Shown here piece by piece: positions 26,002-34,533 of a stretch of 45,376 bases of DNA. The notes beneath the pieces are model-generated. The model searched no databases. It was not told the DNA's origin and saw only the letters and a program-made list of their open reading frames with translations. How positions within the stretch are numbered: the stretch's first letter is position 1; each line of letters opens with the position of its first letter. This stretch comes from Bacteroidota bacterium (GTDB lineage: Bacteria; Bacteroidota; Rhodothermia; Rhodothermales; Salinibacteraceae): assembly GCA_009908725.1 (NCBI GenBank), contig JAAAOT010000364.1, positions 1-45,376 on the forward strand, given 5' to 3'. The position numbers were made by a program, and so were the translations under genes.

Positions 26002-26946
26002 CTATGAGGCGCTTCGACAGCGAACCGTGCCGGGAACGGCGCGGAGCGAAACCATCGGTCCACCGCCGTTGATCGTTCCTTCCGCCCGGCGGGTCTCCAG
26101 GTCGCCCTGAAAGGGGAGAGACCGATCGAGCTCGACCGGTCGGCCTTCAAGCCTTACCTCCGCGCCCCGGTCAACCCCCACGTTCATCGTAATCGGGGAG
26201 CCGAGTGCCACCAGGTCGATGTCTGCTGCGAGCGTTCCATGCAGGGAGATCGGGCTTGCGTGCAGATCGCCTCGAACGGGACCGGTGACGTCGATCAGCG
26301 TGACGGTCGATCCGTTTGCCTCAATGTCGACCGATCCTTCCACATTGCGCACGTTCAGGCGTCCGCCGGAAGCCCGCAGACCGACGGCGTCCGATCGGAC
26401 GTCCCCGACAAAGACGTGGGCGGCCGTGCTGTGGACCTGCAACTCCTGCCCGGAGAACTCTTTCACCGAGACCGGTTCCCCGTTGGCCGTGATACGGAGA
26501 CTGCCGCCAATGTCGACAACGTCGACGGGGCAGGCGGCGGCGATGATATCGATGTCGCCACGAAGGCCAGAAGCGTGTATCTCGCCGGACGGGGCCGAAA
26601 TCTCGGCATCGGTGTTCGGAGGGAGGGCAAGATCGAGGAACAGCTCGGTGTCGTCGCTACGCAACCAGCGCCAGTAATCCGCGTCGCGCGAGGGTTCGTC
26701 CGCCTGTACATAGACGCGGTCCTGGACCTGCCGGGTCGAGAGTCGGAGACGCTCCAGGACATCGTTGGCGTCCTCTTTGCGGCATCCGGCCACCGACACG
26801 CTCACGACGACGCGATCCTCGGTGTCGCCGTGGCGTAGGCGGAGGGAGGCACCGGGGACGATCACATCGAGACGGCAACGACGGTTTACGCGGAATTCCT
26901 GATTCATCACCAGGACGGCATCGGAAGGAACGGTTCGCTCCTGCAT
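26002..26946 (-). CDS. DUF4097-like beta-helical protein, putative adhesin-type fold
   Basis: The protein has 314 residues from ATG 26946; a GTG at 26985 would add 13. The middle and C-terminal parts are a run of short strands with repeating small/hydrophobic pairs, of the type SGEIHASGLRGDIDI, VDVVDIGGSLRITANG, RASGGRLNVRNVEGSVDIEA and GPVRGDLHAS. This is the right-handed beta-helix pattern seen in DUF4097/putative head-GIN or adhesin families. No signal peptide or membrane segment is visible, unlike many surface members, so the location is uncertain and a cytoplasmic location is possible. It is divergent from the 3-methyladenine glycosylase gene (100 bases between starts). Function is not known for this group. 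Confidence 0.65.
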   Translation of the reverse strand: MQERTVPSDAVLVMNQEFRVNRRCRLDVIVPGASLRLRHGDTEDRVVVSVSVAGCRKEDANDVLERLRLSTRQVQDRVYVQADEPSRDADYWRWLRSDDTELFLDLALPPNTDAEISAPSGEIHASGLRGDIDIIAAACPVDVVDIGGSLRITANGEPVSVKEFSGQELQVHSTAAHVFVGDVRSDAVGLRASGGRLNVRNVEGSVDIEANGSTVTLIDVTGPVRGDLHASPISLHGTLAADIDLVALGSPITMNVGVDRGAEVRLEGRPVELDRSLPFQGDLETRRAEGTINGGGPMVSLRAVPGTVRCRSAS

Positions 26947-27046
26947 GGCGTGAGGGAATCGGGCGTTGAGCAACGAGGTGCGCACCGGGTTTGTCCGGCA
27001 CGGGCAATATAAGCGCGGCGTCTACTCACTACAAGCAGAATAGAAG

Positions 27047-27673
27047 ATGAATCCCCTTCCCACAACATTCTTCGCACGAGACACCCTTCTCGTCGCGCGG
27101 GATATGCTGGGTACCCATCTTGTTCGTCGTAATCCGGACGGCTCAGCGCGTATCGGGCGGGTCGTGGAAACCGAGGCGTATACGCAGGATGATCCGGCCT
27201 TTCACGGCTGGGGACTTCTCGATCCGGAAACGGGCACTCTTCGTCATGAAGGACGCGCGGCCGATCTCTTCAAGCCGCCCGGGACGGCCTACGTCTACCT
27301 GATTTACGGAATGCACTGGTTGCTGAACGTTGTGACCGAACGGGAAGGCGTCGGCGGAGCGGTGCTGGTGCGCGCGGTCGAGCCCATTGAAGGCATCGAC
27401 CGCATGCGGACGTCGCGTTCCGTTGAGCAGGACCGCGACTTGACGAACGGGCCCGGGAAGCTCACGCAGGCCTTCGGAATCGACGGGGATGATCATACTC
27501 GTGATCTGACGGACCCGCCGATATTCTTCACGCGAGGCCATCCCGTGCCCGACGAACAGGTCGACACAACGTCACGGATCGGAATCTCCAAAGGCGTGGA
27601 CCGGTCATGGCGGTTCCTGATTCGCGGCAATCGCTTCGTCTCTCCCGGCACGCCGTCCGATCACAATGCCTGA
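27047..27673 (+). CDS. 3-methyladenine DNA glycosylase, AAG/MPG family
   Basis: The protein has 208 residues. It removes alkylated and deaminated purines (3-methyladenine, hypoxanthine, ethenoadenine in family members) to start base-excision repair. Characteristic segments are FFARDTLLVARDMLGTHLV near the start, the catalytic glutamate in VVETEAYTQDDPAFHG at about residues 39-54, GTAYVYLIYGMHWLLNVV (intercalating-Tyr region), LVRAVEPIEG and NGPGKLTQAFGI, all in the usual order. Length is normal. ATG 27047 is the natural start. It stands alone between a divergent DUF4097-like gene and alaS, with 215 bases before alaS. Confidence 0.95.
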   Translation: MNPLPTTFFARDTLLVARDMLGTHLVRRNPDGSARIGRVVETEAYTQDDPAFHGWGLLDPETGTLRHEGRAADLFKPPGTAYVYLIYGMHWLLNVVTEREGVGGAVLVRAVEPIEGIDRMRTSRSVEQDRDLTNGPGKLTQAFGIDGDDHTRDLTDPPIFFTRGHPVPDEQVDTTSRIGISKGVDRSWRFLIRGNRFVSPGTPSDHNA

Positions 27674-27888
27674 AGGGCCCGGGTGACGCGGCAAGGCACG
27701 AGGCCTCAGGGAGCCAGGTTGCCGCCGCCGCGGAATTAACGGCCAAATTGGCAGGCGGAGCCTGACTGTCCGCTGCTCGCAGGAATCCTTTGACGTGTAG
27801 CGCGTAGCATAACAGCCCAAATACATCCGCGCCTCCCACCCCGGGGCGCACCCGACGTTCGTATCGATTGTCCACGGCTTCCCCGAAC

Positions 27889-30774
27889 ATGGATCGACAT
27901 CTACAAGCTTCTGCCGACGTTCAGCGAACCTCCGAGGAGATTCGCGATGAGTTCCTCCGGTTCTTCGAGGACAAGGGACACGAAGTGGTGCCGAGTGCAT
28001 CGCTTGTTCCGGAAGGAGACGCCACGCTGCTGTTCACGAACGCCGGCATGAACCAGTTCAAAGATGTCTTCCTGGGCAGCGGGCAGCGTCCCTACACGCG
28101 CGCCGTCGACACGCAGAAGTGTCTCCGCGTGTCCGGCAAGCACAACGATCTGGAGGAGGTGGGGCACGACACGTACCACCACACCTTCTTCGAGATGCTC
28201 GGTAACTGGAGCTTCGGAGACTACTTCAAGCAGGAAGCGATTCGGTGGGCGTGGGAGCTGCTCGTCGATCAGTGGGGCCTGGACCCGGACCGCCTGTTTG
28301 CGACCGTTCACGCCGGCGATGAGGATCTCGGCCTGGATGCAGATAGCGAAGCTGCGGATCTGTGGGCGTCAGAAACGCCGATCAACCCGGACCACATTCT
28401 GTACGAGCCGTCGGAGGAAAACTTCTGGATGATGGGCAATACCGGGCCCTGCGGTCCGTGCTCGGAGATCCACGTTGACCTGCGTACGGACGAAGAGCGG
28501 GACGAAACGCCAGGCCGGGATCTGGTCAACAAAGACCATCCCCGTGTGATGGAGATCTGGAACCTGGTCTTCATCCAGTACAATGCCCAGCCGGACGGCT
28601 CCCTGGAGCGCCTGGCGGATCAGCACGTCGATACGGGGATGGGCTTCGAGCGCATCTGCGCCGTCCTGCAGGGCAAATCTTCGACGTACGATACGGATCT
28701 CTTTGCTCCGCTCCTTCAGGCCACGGCCGATCTGTGCCCGCATGAGATGGTTCGCGGCTACGACCATGTCGAAACGGAGGACGACGAGGAACGCGAGCGC
28801 GTTCGGATTGCACTCCGCGTGATCGCCGACCACATCCGCACCATCGCTTTCGCCATTTCGGATGGTGTCATGCCGGGCAATGCCGGCCGCGGATACGTCA
28901 TTCGTCGGATTCTGCGTCGCGCGGTCCGGTACGGATACCAGACGCTCGGCCTGCGTGAGCCCTTTCTGCACCGCCTCGTCGACCCGCTCGTCGAGAAGAT
29001 GGGAGGGCAGTTTGACGAGCTCGCCGGTCAGCAGGAATACATCGAACGGATGATTCGCTCCGAGGAGGAAAGCTTCCTGAAGACGCTCGGCACCGGCATC
29101 GACATCTTCGACCGGGTCACGCCGTACGTCGGTAGGGTGTCCGACGAGGCCGGTGACGATCAGAGTGTGGAGGACGTGGTGGCCGAGATCCGATCCGACG
29201 GTCGCATGATGGACCTGCTTCAGAAAGCGTTTGTGGACGCAGACGATCGAGAGGTCATGCTTCGTGATTTCGTCGATGCCGCCCGCGACGGCGATGTGCC
29301 GGGTCAGATCGCCTTCTTGCTCCACGACACATACGGGTTTCCGATTGATCTCACCCAGTTGATGGCGCGGGAGCGCGGACTCGGGGTGGACATGCCGGCC
29401 TACGACGACCTGATGCAGCGCCAGAAAGAACGGGCGCGGTCGGCAGCCCAGTTCGACGTGGACCAGAGCGAAATCCACGCCTGGCAGGAGATTTCAAGTG
29501 GCCAATCGTCCGTGTTCGTTGGCTATGAGGCCCTGTCGGTAGACGATGCCGAGATCCGGGCCGTGCGTGAGGTTGAAACGGAGGACGATCCACGCTTCGA
29601 GATCGAACTCGACCGCACGCCATTCTACGCTGAAAGTGGGGGCCAAGTAGGCGACACGGGAACCCTGCAGGTCGGCGGCGAAACGATATCGGTCCTCGAC
29701 ACCCAGCGCCAGGGCGAGCGAATCGTTCATACCACGGACCGGCTTCCTACCGATCCCTCCGGAAGCGTAAGGGCTACCGTCGACGCGGAGCGGAGACGCC
29801 AGATCGAGGCGCACCACTCGGCCACGCACCTTCTGCATGCCGCGCTTCGTGGTGTCCTGGGCGATCACGTGCAGCAGAAGGGGTCGCGGGTGGGGCCCGA
29901 CCGGCTGCGATTCGACTTCAGCCACATGCAGGGTGTGACGGATGACGAGCTCAAAACGATCGAGCGGATCGTGAACGAGCGCATCCAGCAGAACATTTCG
30001 ACCGGGGAGGACCGCAACGTCCCGATCGATGAGGCGCTGGATCGGGGTGCAATGGCCCTGTTCGGGGAAAAATACGGCGACCGCGTGCGCGTTATCACCT
30101 TCGACCCGGACTACAGCGTGGAACTGTGCGGGGGAACGCACGTCGGGGCCACGGGCGAGATCGGTCTGTTCCGTTTTCTTTCCGAAGGCTCCGTTGCCGC
30201 CGGTGTGCGCCGCGTTGAGGCGGTGGCAGGTGGTCCCGCTGTGGACTACGTAGACGAGAAGCTCGATGAACTGAACGCTGCTCGCAGGCAGTTTCAGTCG
30301 CTTCAGGGACCGTTGCACGAGGAGATTGCCCGGTTGCAGGAGCAGCGTGACGAGCTCGCCGATGAGCTCGAGTCAACGCGCCGTGAGGCGATGGCAGGAA
30401 AACTGGACGACGTAATCGCATCTGCCTCCGACGTGGACGGCGTCCGGTGCGCCACCGGCCGCATCGGGGAGGCAAGCATGGACGACCTACAGGCCCTTGC
30501 GCAGCAACTGCGCGATCGGATGGGAGAGGAAAGCGTCGGCGTGCTCGGAAGCATCGACTCCGAGGACGGCAAGGTCTACGTCGTCGTATCGGTAAGCGAT
30601 GATCTCGTGGGTCGCGGCGTCAAAGCCGGCGACATCGTGGGCGTTCTCGGTCGGAAGCTGGGAGGCGGAGGCGGCGGACGCCCGCAGCTCGCCTCCGCCG
30701 GCGGGCGCGAGATTGAAAAGCTGGACGCTGTTCTGGCGGAGGCGCCCGATCTCGTCCGCGAGAATCTGTCGTAA
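27889..30774 (+). CDS. alaS: Alanyl-tRNA synthetase with an acidic insertion
   Basis: The enzyme charges tRNA(Ala) with alanine and edits Ser/Gly mischarging. The 961-residue protein has a class-II catalytic core starting TSEEIRDEFLRFFEDKGHEV, with LFTNAGMNQFKDVFLG and GNWSFGDYFK. The editing-domain zinc site comprises HHSATHLLHAAL (near residue 642) and C747 in CGGTHVGATGEIG. A coiled-coil/C-Ala tail includes the Gly-rich GGGGGGRPQLASAGG that typifies the C-terminus. About 50 extra acidic residues lie between GTGIDIFDRV and LLHDTYGFPIDLT compared with the usual short linker, which accounts for part of its greater length (typical 870-880). ATG 27889 was chosen; TTG 27868 is possible. A GC-rich hairpin follows at 30803-30836. 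Confidence 0.97.
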   Translation: MDRHLQASADVQRTSEEIRDEFLRFFEDKGHEVVPSASLVPEGDATLLFTNAGMNQFKDVFLGSGQRPYTRAVDTQKCLRVSGKHNDLEEVGHDTYHHTFFEMLGNWSFGDYFKQEAIRWAWELLVDQWGLDPDRLFATVHAGDEDLGLDADSEAADLWASETPINPDHILYEPSEENFWMMGNTGPCGPCSEIHVDLRTDEERDETPGRDLVNKDHPRVMEIWNLVFIQYNAQPDGSLERLADQHVDTGMGFERICAVLQGKSSTYDTDLFAPLLQATADLCPHEMVRGYDHVETEDDEERERVRIALRVIADHIRTIAFAISDGVMPGNAGRGYVIRRILRRAVRYGYQTLGLREPFLHRLVDPLVEKMGGQFDELAGQQEYIERMIRSEEESFLKTLGTGIDIFDRVTPYVGRVSDEAGDDQSVEDVVAEIRSDGRMMDLLQKAFVDADDREVMLRDFVDAARDGDVPGQIAFLLHDTYGFPIDLTQLMARERGLGVDMPAYDDLMQRQKERARSAAQFDVDQSEIHAWQEISSGQSSVFVGYEALSVDDAEIRAVREVETEDDPRFEIELDRTPFYAESGGQVGDTGTLQVGGETISVLDTQRQGERIVHTTDRLPTDPSGSVRATVDAERRRQIEAHHSATHLLHAALRGVLGDHVQQKGSRVGPDRLRFDFSHMQGVTDDELKTIERIVNERIQQNISTGEDRNVPIDEALDRGAMALFGEKYGDRVRVITFDPDYSVELCGGTHVGATGEIGLFRFLSEGSVAAGVRRVEAVAGGPAVDYVDEKLDELNAARRQFQSLQGPLHEEIARLQEQRDELADELESTRREAMAGKLDDVIASASDVDGVRCATGRIGEASMDDLQALAQQLRDRMGEESVGVLGSIDSEDGKVYVVVSVSDDLVGRGVKAGDIVGVLGRKLGGGGGGRPQLASAGGREIEKLDAVLAEAPDLVRENLS

Positions 30775-30802
30775 ATGCGGCAGCCGAACAGGCGAAAATA
30801 TT

Positions 30803-30836
30803 AAGCGGTCCCTGCCTCCGACGGGCGGGGACCGCT
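30803..30836 (+). terminator. GC-rich hairpin after alaS
   Basis: AGCGGTCCC at 30803-30811 pairs with GGGACCGCT near 30828-30836, with GCC/GGC extending the stem. It starts 29 bases after the alaS stop. No T-run follows. Confidence 0.5.
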
Positions 30837-30913
30837 CGCTATATGTCCACGCGGTTCCGTATTCTACGGGCGGCGTCTGTTCAAATCTCCTTCGCGGGCA
30901 TACGGCTGAAACC

Positions 30914-30952
30914 AAAAAACGCCTCTCCCGGCGCGTGCTGGAAGAGGCGTTT
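30914..30952 (-). terminator. Rho-independent terminator of tRNA-Ser
   Basis: Read on the minus strand, AAACGCCTCTTCC pairs with GGGAGAGGCGTTT (one mismatch) and runs into TTTTTTGG. It lies 15 bases beyond the 3' end of tRNA-Ser at 30967, as expected for a monocistronic tRNA unit. Confidence 0.85.
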
Positions 30953-30966
30953 GGACGATATTTCGG

Positions 30967-31055
30967 CGGTGGGGGAGGGATTCGAACCCCCGGTACCCAA
31001 AAGGGCACTCCGGTTTTCGAGACCGGTGCGTTCAGCCAGGCTCCGCCACCCCACC
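30967..31055 (-). tRNA. tRNA-Ser(CGA)
   Basis: Read on the minus strand from 31055 to 30967 it is 89 nt. The acceptor GGTGGGG pairs with CCCCACC. The anticodon stem CCGGT/ACCGG carries loop CTCGAAA, giving anticodon CGA (serine, codon UCG). A long variable arm with TGCCC...GGGTA follows, then a T-arm GGGGG-TTCGAAT-CCCTC. The discriminator is G (30967), as in serine tRNAs. The next bases are CCG, so the terminal CCA is not encoded and must be added by the nucleotidyltransferase. A terminator follows at 30914-30952. Confidence 0.95.
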
Positions 31056-31208
31056 GAATTCTGTGCAGCCACAGCATGCATCTCCGGCGACTGCCGTCAA
31101 TATGTCGATTAGCGGTTACACAGCGTCTCATTCTGCGTTCCGAGGGGGCGCCATCTTCGTGTTTTTATCACAGCGACACCGACGCGGATGGTCGACCACG
31201 AACCGGTA

Positions 31209-31850
31209 CTAGGACAGTGAGGCGGGCGCGTTTTCGACCGTTTCGCGAAGCCAGTGGGCATAGCCAAACGAATCAGCCGAAGCGAGGTGTTCAGCCAAGG
31301 TATCTTCCAGCACAACGGGCAAAATCTGAAGAAGGGTCGATTCTAGGCCGTCCGGCGCCCCTTTCGATTCGATGTTCACCGTCCATGCGCAAGTCTCCCG
31401 GCATGTTACGACCGTACACTCTGCGAGAATGTCCACAGGCTCCGGCTCGCTGATCCGCTGACCGAAGCGTTTCAACAGGTCGATCTGACGATCCCGTGGT
31501 AGAACGGCCTGGCGACGGCACTTTGTGACCGGCACCCACAGGTCAAAGCCACTTTCTCTGATCGATGGGGACGCCGGGCCGTCAAGAGGAAAACTCCATT
31601 TGATCCATCGCTCGATGCACCCGCTGATCCCGTGCATGCGATCGACGTCGGTCGGCTCGCCGACGCGACGCTTTACCTCAATCCTGTTTCCGCGAATCTT
31701 GAGGTTCATCGCCGGGTCTCCGGATACCAGATACCGATCCTGCCGGCTGGATCCCGATGAGGCGCCAAGTCGATCGATCCAGGAGCCGGCCGAAGGAGGC
31801 GGTTCTCCCTCACCAAACCAGCGAATCTCGAGGGTGTGTTCAGTTGTCAC
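31209..31850 (-). CDS. Possible CYTH-like (triphosphate-tunnel) protein downstream of ppk1
   Basis: I assign this only tentatively. From GTG 31850 (TTEHTLEIRWFGEG) it has 213 residues; a TTG at 31973 is the longest frame but overlaps the ppk stop. Charged residues fall on alternating strand-like segments: LEIRW near the start, NLKIRGNRIEVKRR at about 50-63, RWIKWSF, VTKCRRQ, AECTVV and WTVNIESKG. This is the general pattern of CYTH/triphosphate-tunnel metalloenzymes, although the strict N-terminal ExExK is not present (TLEIR instead). A role in polyphosphate or triphosphate chemistry is suggested by its place 97 bases after ppk1 on the same strand. It could equally be an unrelated conserved protein of unknown function. 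Confidence 0.55.
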   Translation of the reverse strand: MTTEHTLEIRWFGEGEPPPSAGSWIDRLGASSGSSRQDRYLVSGDPAMNLKIRGNRIEVKRRVGEPTDVDRMHGISGCIERWIKWSFPLDGPASPSIRESGFDLWVPVTKCRRQAVLPRDRQIDLLKRFGQRISEPEPVDILAECTVVTCRETCAWTVNIESKGAPDGLESTLLQILPVVLEDTLAEHLASADSFGYAHWLRETVENAPASLS

Positions 31851-31947
31851 GGGTGCGTGCTCCGGTCGGGGGGATGTGCTCGAGGGGTAGACAGCAGCGA
31901 ACGAACGGCTGGAATACGCACGTCCACACGGGCTGGGCGGGCTGCGG

Positions 31948-34383
31948 TCAGGCGGGTTGATACGCTGCTTCAACCCGTTCCTCTGCGCGGCGGATCAGTT
32001 GATCCTGCAGGCCCGAGGCTTCCTCCTCAGTGTTCGACGGCGTCCGCTGAACGTATCGTCCGTCCGGATGCAGTTCCCAGGCAGAGCGGTGATCCGCCAG
32101 AGCAAGATCCAGGATCTCCACAATGCGTCCTTTCAGGCGCGGATGACGGACCGGGACGATCGCTTCGACGCGACTGTTGAGGTTGCGGCTCATCCAGTCT
32201 GCGCTGCCCATGAATACCTCGGGCTCACCGCCGTTTTCGAAGTAGTAGATGCGGGTGTGCTCGAGGAAGCGCCCCAGAATGCTGATCACGCGGACGTTTT
32301 CGCTGAATCCGTCCAGACCCGGACGCATGCGACAGTGACCGCGAACGATCAGGTCGATGTCTACACCGGCCTGAGATGCACGATAGAGCTCTTGTATGAG
32401 GCCAGTATCGTTCAACGCATTCATTTTCGCCACGATGCGCCCGGAGCCGCCCGACTGCTCGATGTCGATTTCTCGCTGGATCAACGCCTCGAACTTCCGC
32501 CGCATGTTCGTCGGCGCTACCAGCAGCTCCCGGTACTCCTGGTGGGGCGCGTAGCCCGTCAGGTAGTGAAAGAGGTGCGTCACGTCGTAGCCGATATTTC
32601 GATCGCACGTGAGCAGCCCGAGATCCGTGTAGAGCCGGGCCGTCGTGGAGTTGTAATTACCCGTACCGATGTGGCAGTAGGTCCGCGGTCCGTCGTCCTC
32701 CTGCCGGATGACGAGTGTCGTTTTCGCGTGCGTTTTCAGTCCCACGAGTCCATATGCTACGTGAACTCCGGACTCTTCGAGCATGCGCCCCCATTCGATG
32801 TTGTTGGCCTCGTCGAACCGGGCTTTCACCTCGACAAGAACGGCAACCTGTTTGCCTTTCTCCGCGGCATCGACAAGCGCGGCTACGATCGGGCTGTTGT
32901 CCGACGTCCGGTACAGGGTCTGCTTGATCGCCAGGACCTGTGGATCGTTTGCCGCCTCCTCGACGAAGCGCTGGGCGCTGTGTTGGAAGGATTCGTAGGG
33001 ATGGTGGACGAGCAGATCGTCTTCCCGGATGGCAGCAAAAATGTCCGGATAGTCAGCGGTTTTGCCCTGGCGCACGAGATCCGTCGGGTTGCCTTCCCGG
33101 AGCAGCCGAGGCGGCGTAACCGGCTCCCACGGCTCGAACTTCAGATCGGGCCGGTCGATGCCCATCAGCTGCATCGCATCTCCGAGTCCGAGGAGGCTTT
33201 CGCTGACGTAGACGTCGCCCTCGTCGATGGAGAGCTCATCGACCAACAGGTCACGCACGTCGTCGGGCATATTGCCGTCCAGTTCCAGTCGCACGACGCG
33301 TGCAAATCGCCGTTCGCGGAGTTCCTCGGAGATCATCTCGAGGAGGTCGTCGGCTTCTTCTTCGTCACGCCGGATGTCTGCGTTTCGGGTTACGCGGAAC
33401 GCGTGGACGGTCTTGATCTGCATTCCCCGGAAAAGATCGCCGAGATTGTTGGCGATGACCTGCTCGAGCGGAACGTAGTGGTCGTCGCCAAGGTCGACCC
33501 ACCGGTCGCGGTTCGAGGGGACTTTCACCCGCGCGAAGTGGTCGCTATTTCGAGCCGGGTTGCGAAGAGTAACGGCCAGCGACAGGCTCAGGTTGGAGAG
33601 AAACGGGAAGGGGTGCCCGGGCCCGACGGCGAGCGGGGTGAGGATGGGAAAGATATTATTCTGAAAGTGGTCGTCCGCGCGTTGACGCTGGGCCGAGGTG
33701 AGGTCTTCATAATCGAGAATGTGGACATCCGCACGGCGGGCGAGAAGCGGAACCAGTTCATTCTTCCAGAACCCCGTGATGCGTCGGTAGAGCCGGTCCG
33801 CCGGCCCACGGACGGCCTCAATCTGCTCCTCCGGGGATCGGCCATCGGGAGACGTGGCGGATACGCCTGCGGCCTGCTGGCGCTTCAGGCCGCCCACCCG
33901 TTTCCGGAAAAACTCGTCCAGGTTGCTGTCCGTGATGGCCGTGAAGAAGACTCGTTCCATCAGCGGCGTGCGATCGTCGAGGGCCTGACACAGGACGCGC
34001 CAGTTGAAGTCCAGCGTCGACAGCTCGCGATTCAGGTAGAGGCGCGGATCGTCCAGCGGTGCGCCGGCGTCTACGTCCCGCACGACAGTGGACGGAGGAA
34101 AGGTCTCCCCGGACGGATCATCCGCATCCGTGAACATGTGTCCACGCGTCTGAATCGCAGCGTCGGATGCAGGCGCTGTGCCGGCATCGCCGTTCGAGCC
34201 GGGTCCATGCTTGCCCTGAGACGAGCAGCCGGGTGCTTCATCATCCCGGGGCGTGGGAGAAACGGCTTCAACGTCATCCGGGCGATGCGGGCCGCCGGAC
34301 GTGGATGACGCGGCTGATGCCTCTCCGGGCTCGGAAGGATGCCCGTCAGCGTCATCGGAGTACGAGGGGGAAGGAGTGGCCAC
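31948..34383 (-). CDS. ppk1: Polyphosphate kinase 1 with low-complexity N-terminal extension
   Basis: The enzyme makes polyphosphate reversibly from ATP. The PPK1 core begins LYLNRELSTLDFNWRVL and includes FFRKRVGGLKRQ, PILTPLAVGPGHPFPFLSNLSL, and the autophosphorylated-histidine segment VGLKTHAKTTLVI. HIGTGNYNSTTARLYTDLGL and the second conserved His in HRSAWELHPDGRY are also present. The frame from GTG 34383 gives 811 residues. The first ~82 are S/D/G/P/E-rich and look coding, but ATG 34137 (MFTDADDPSG) would give 729 residues, the normal family length. The choice is open. The possible CYTH-like gene follows downstream, and the CDF transporter lies upstream on the same strand. It is probably a membrane-associated homotetramer, as known for the family. 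Confidence 0.94.
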   Translation of the reverse strand: MATPSPSYSDDADGHPSEPGEASAASSTSGGPHRPDDVEAVSPTPRDDEAPGCSSQGKHGPGSNGDAGTAPASDAAIQTRGHMFTDADDPSGETFPPSTVVRDVDAGAPLDDPRLYLNRELSTLDFNWRVLCQALDDRTPLMERVFFTAITDSNLDEFFRKRVGGLKRQQAAGVSATSPDGRSPEEQIEAVRGPADRLYRRITGFWKNELVPLLARRADVHILDYEDLTSAQRQRADDHFQNNIFPILTPLAVGPGHPFPFLSNLSLSLAVTLRNPARNSDHFARVKVPSNRDRWVDLGDDHYVPLEQVIANNLGDLFRGMQIKTVHAFRVTRNADIRRDEEEADDLLEMISEELRERRFARVVRLELDGNMPDDVRDLLVDELSIDEGDVYVSESLLGLGDAMQLMGIDRPDLKFEPWEPVTPPRLLREGNPTDLVRQGKTADYPDIFAAIREDDLLVHHPYESFQHSAQRFVEEAANDPQVLAIKQTLYRTSDNSPIVAALVDAAEKGKQVAVLVEVKARFDEANNIEWGRMLEESGVHVAYGLVGLKTHAKTTLVIRQEDDGPRTYCHIGTGNYNSTTARLYTDLGLLTCDRNIGYDVTHLFHYLTGYAPHQEYRELLVAPTNMRRKFEALIQREIDIEQSGGSGRIVAKMNALNDTGLIQELYRASQAGVDIDLIVRGHCRMRPGLDGFSENVRVISILGRFLEHTRIYYFENGGEPEVFMGSADWMSRNLNSRVEAIVPVRHPRLKGRIVEILDLALADHRSAWELHPDGRYVQRTPSNTEEEASGLQDQLIRRAEERVEAAYQPA

Positions 34384-34533
34384 GGAAACCGAGAACGTAA
34401 GGAGGAGAGTCGGTGGAGGACGTCAAAACAGGACCGGCAATCCCGGTTCCATCCGCGTCGGCTGCGTCAGGGTCGGACCGGACATCGTTCGGCGTGTGGA
34501 CGATGTCCGGCCGATCGTCATGTCCGGCGTGGG

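Noticed and set aside
28369-29478. A 369-codon open frame on the minus strand inside alaS
   Set aside because: Antisense to conserved AlaRS motifs; no motif of its own. Long antisense frames are expected at this GC content.
31056-31110. TTGACG-type promoter for tRNA-Ser on the minus strand
   Set aside because: A TTGACG is present but no good -10 at the right distance, so I did not list it as a feature.
31957-34308. A 783-codon open frame on the plus strand opposite ppk1
   Set aside because: It runs antisense to a clear PPK1 with conserved motifs; its composition (many R, V, H) is that of a GC-rich shadow frame and it shows no domain.
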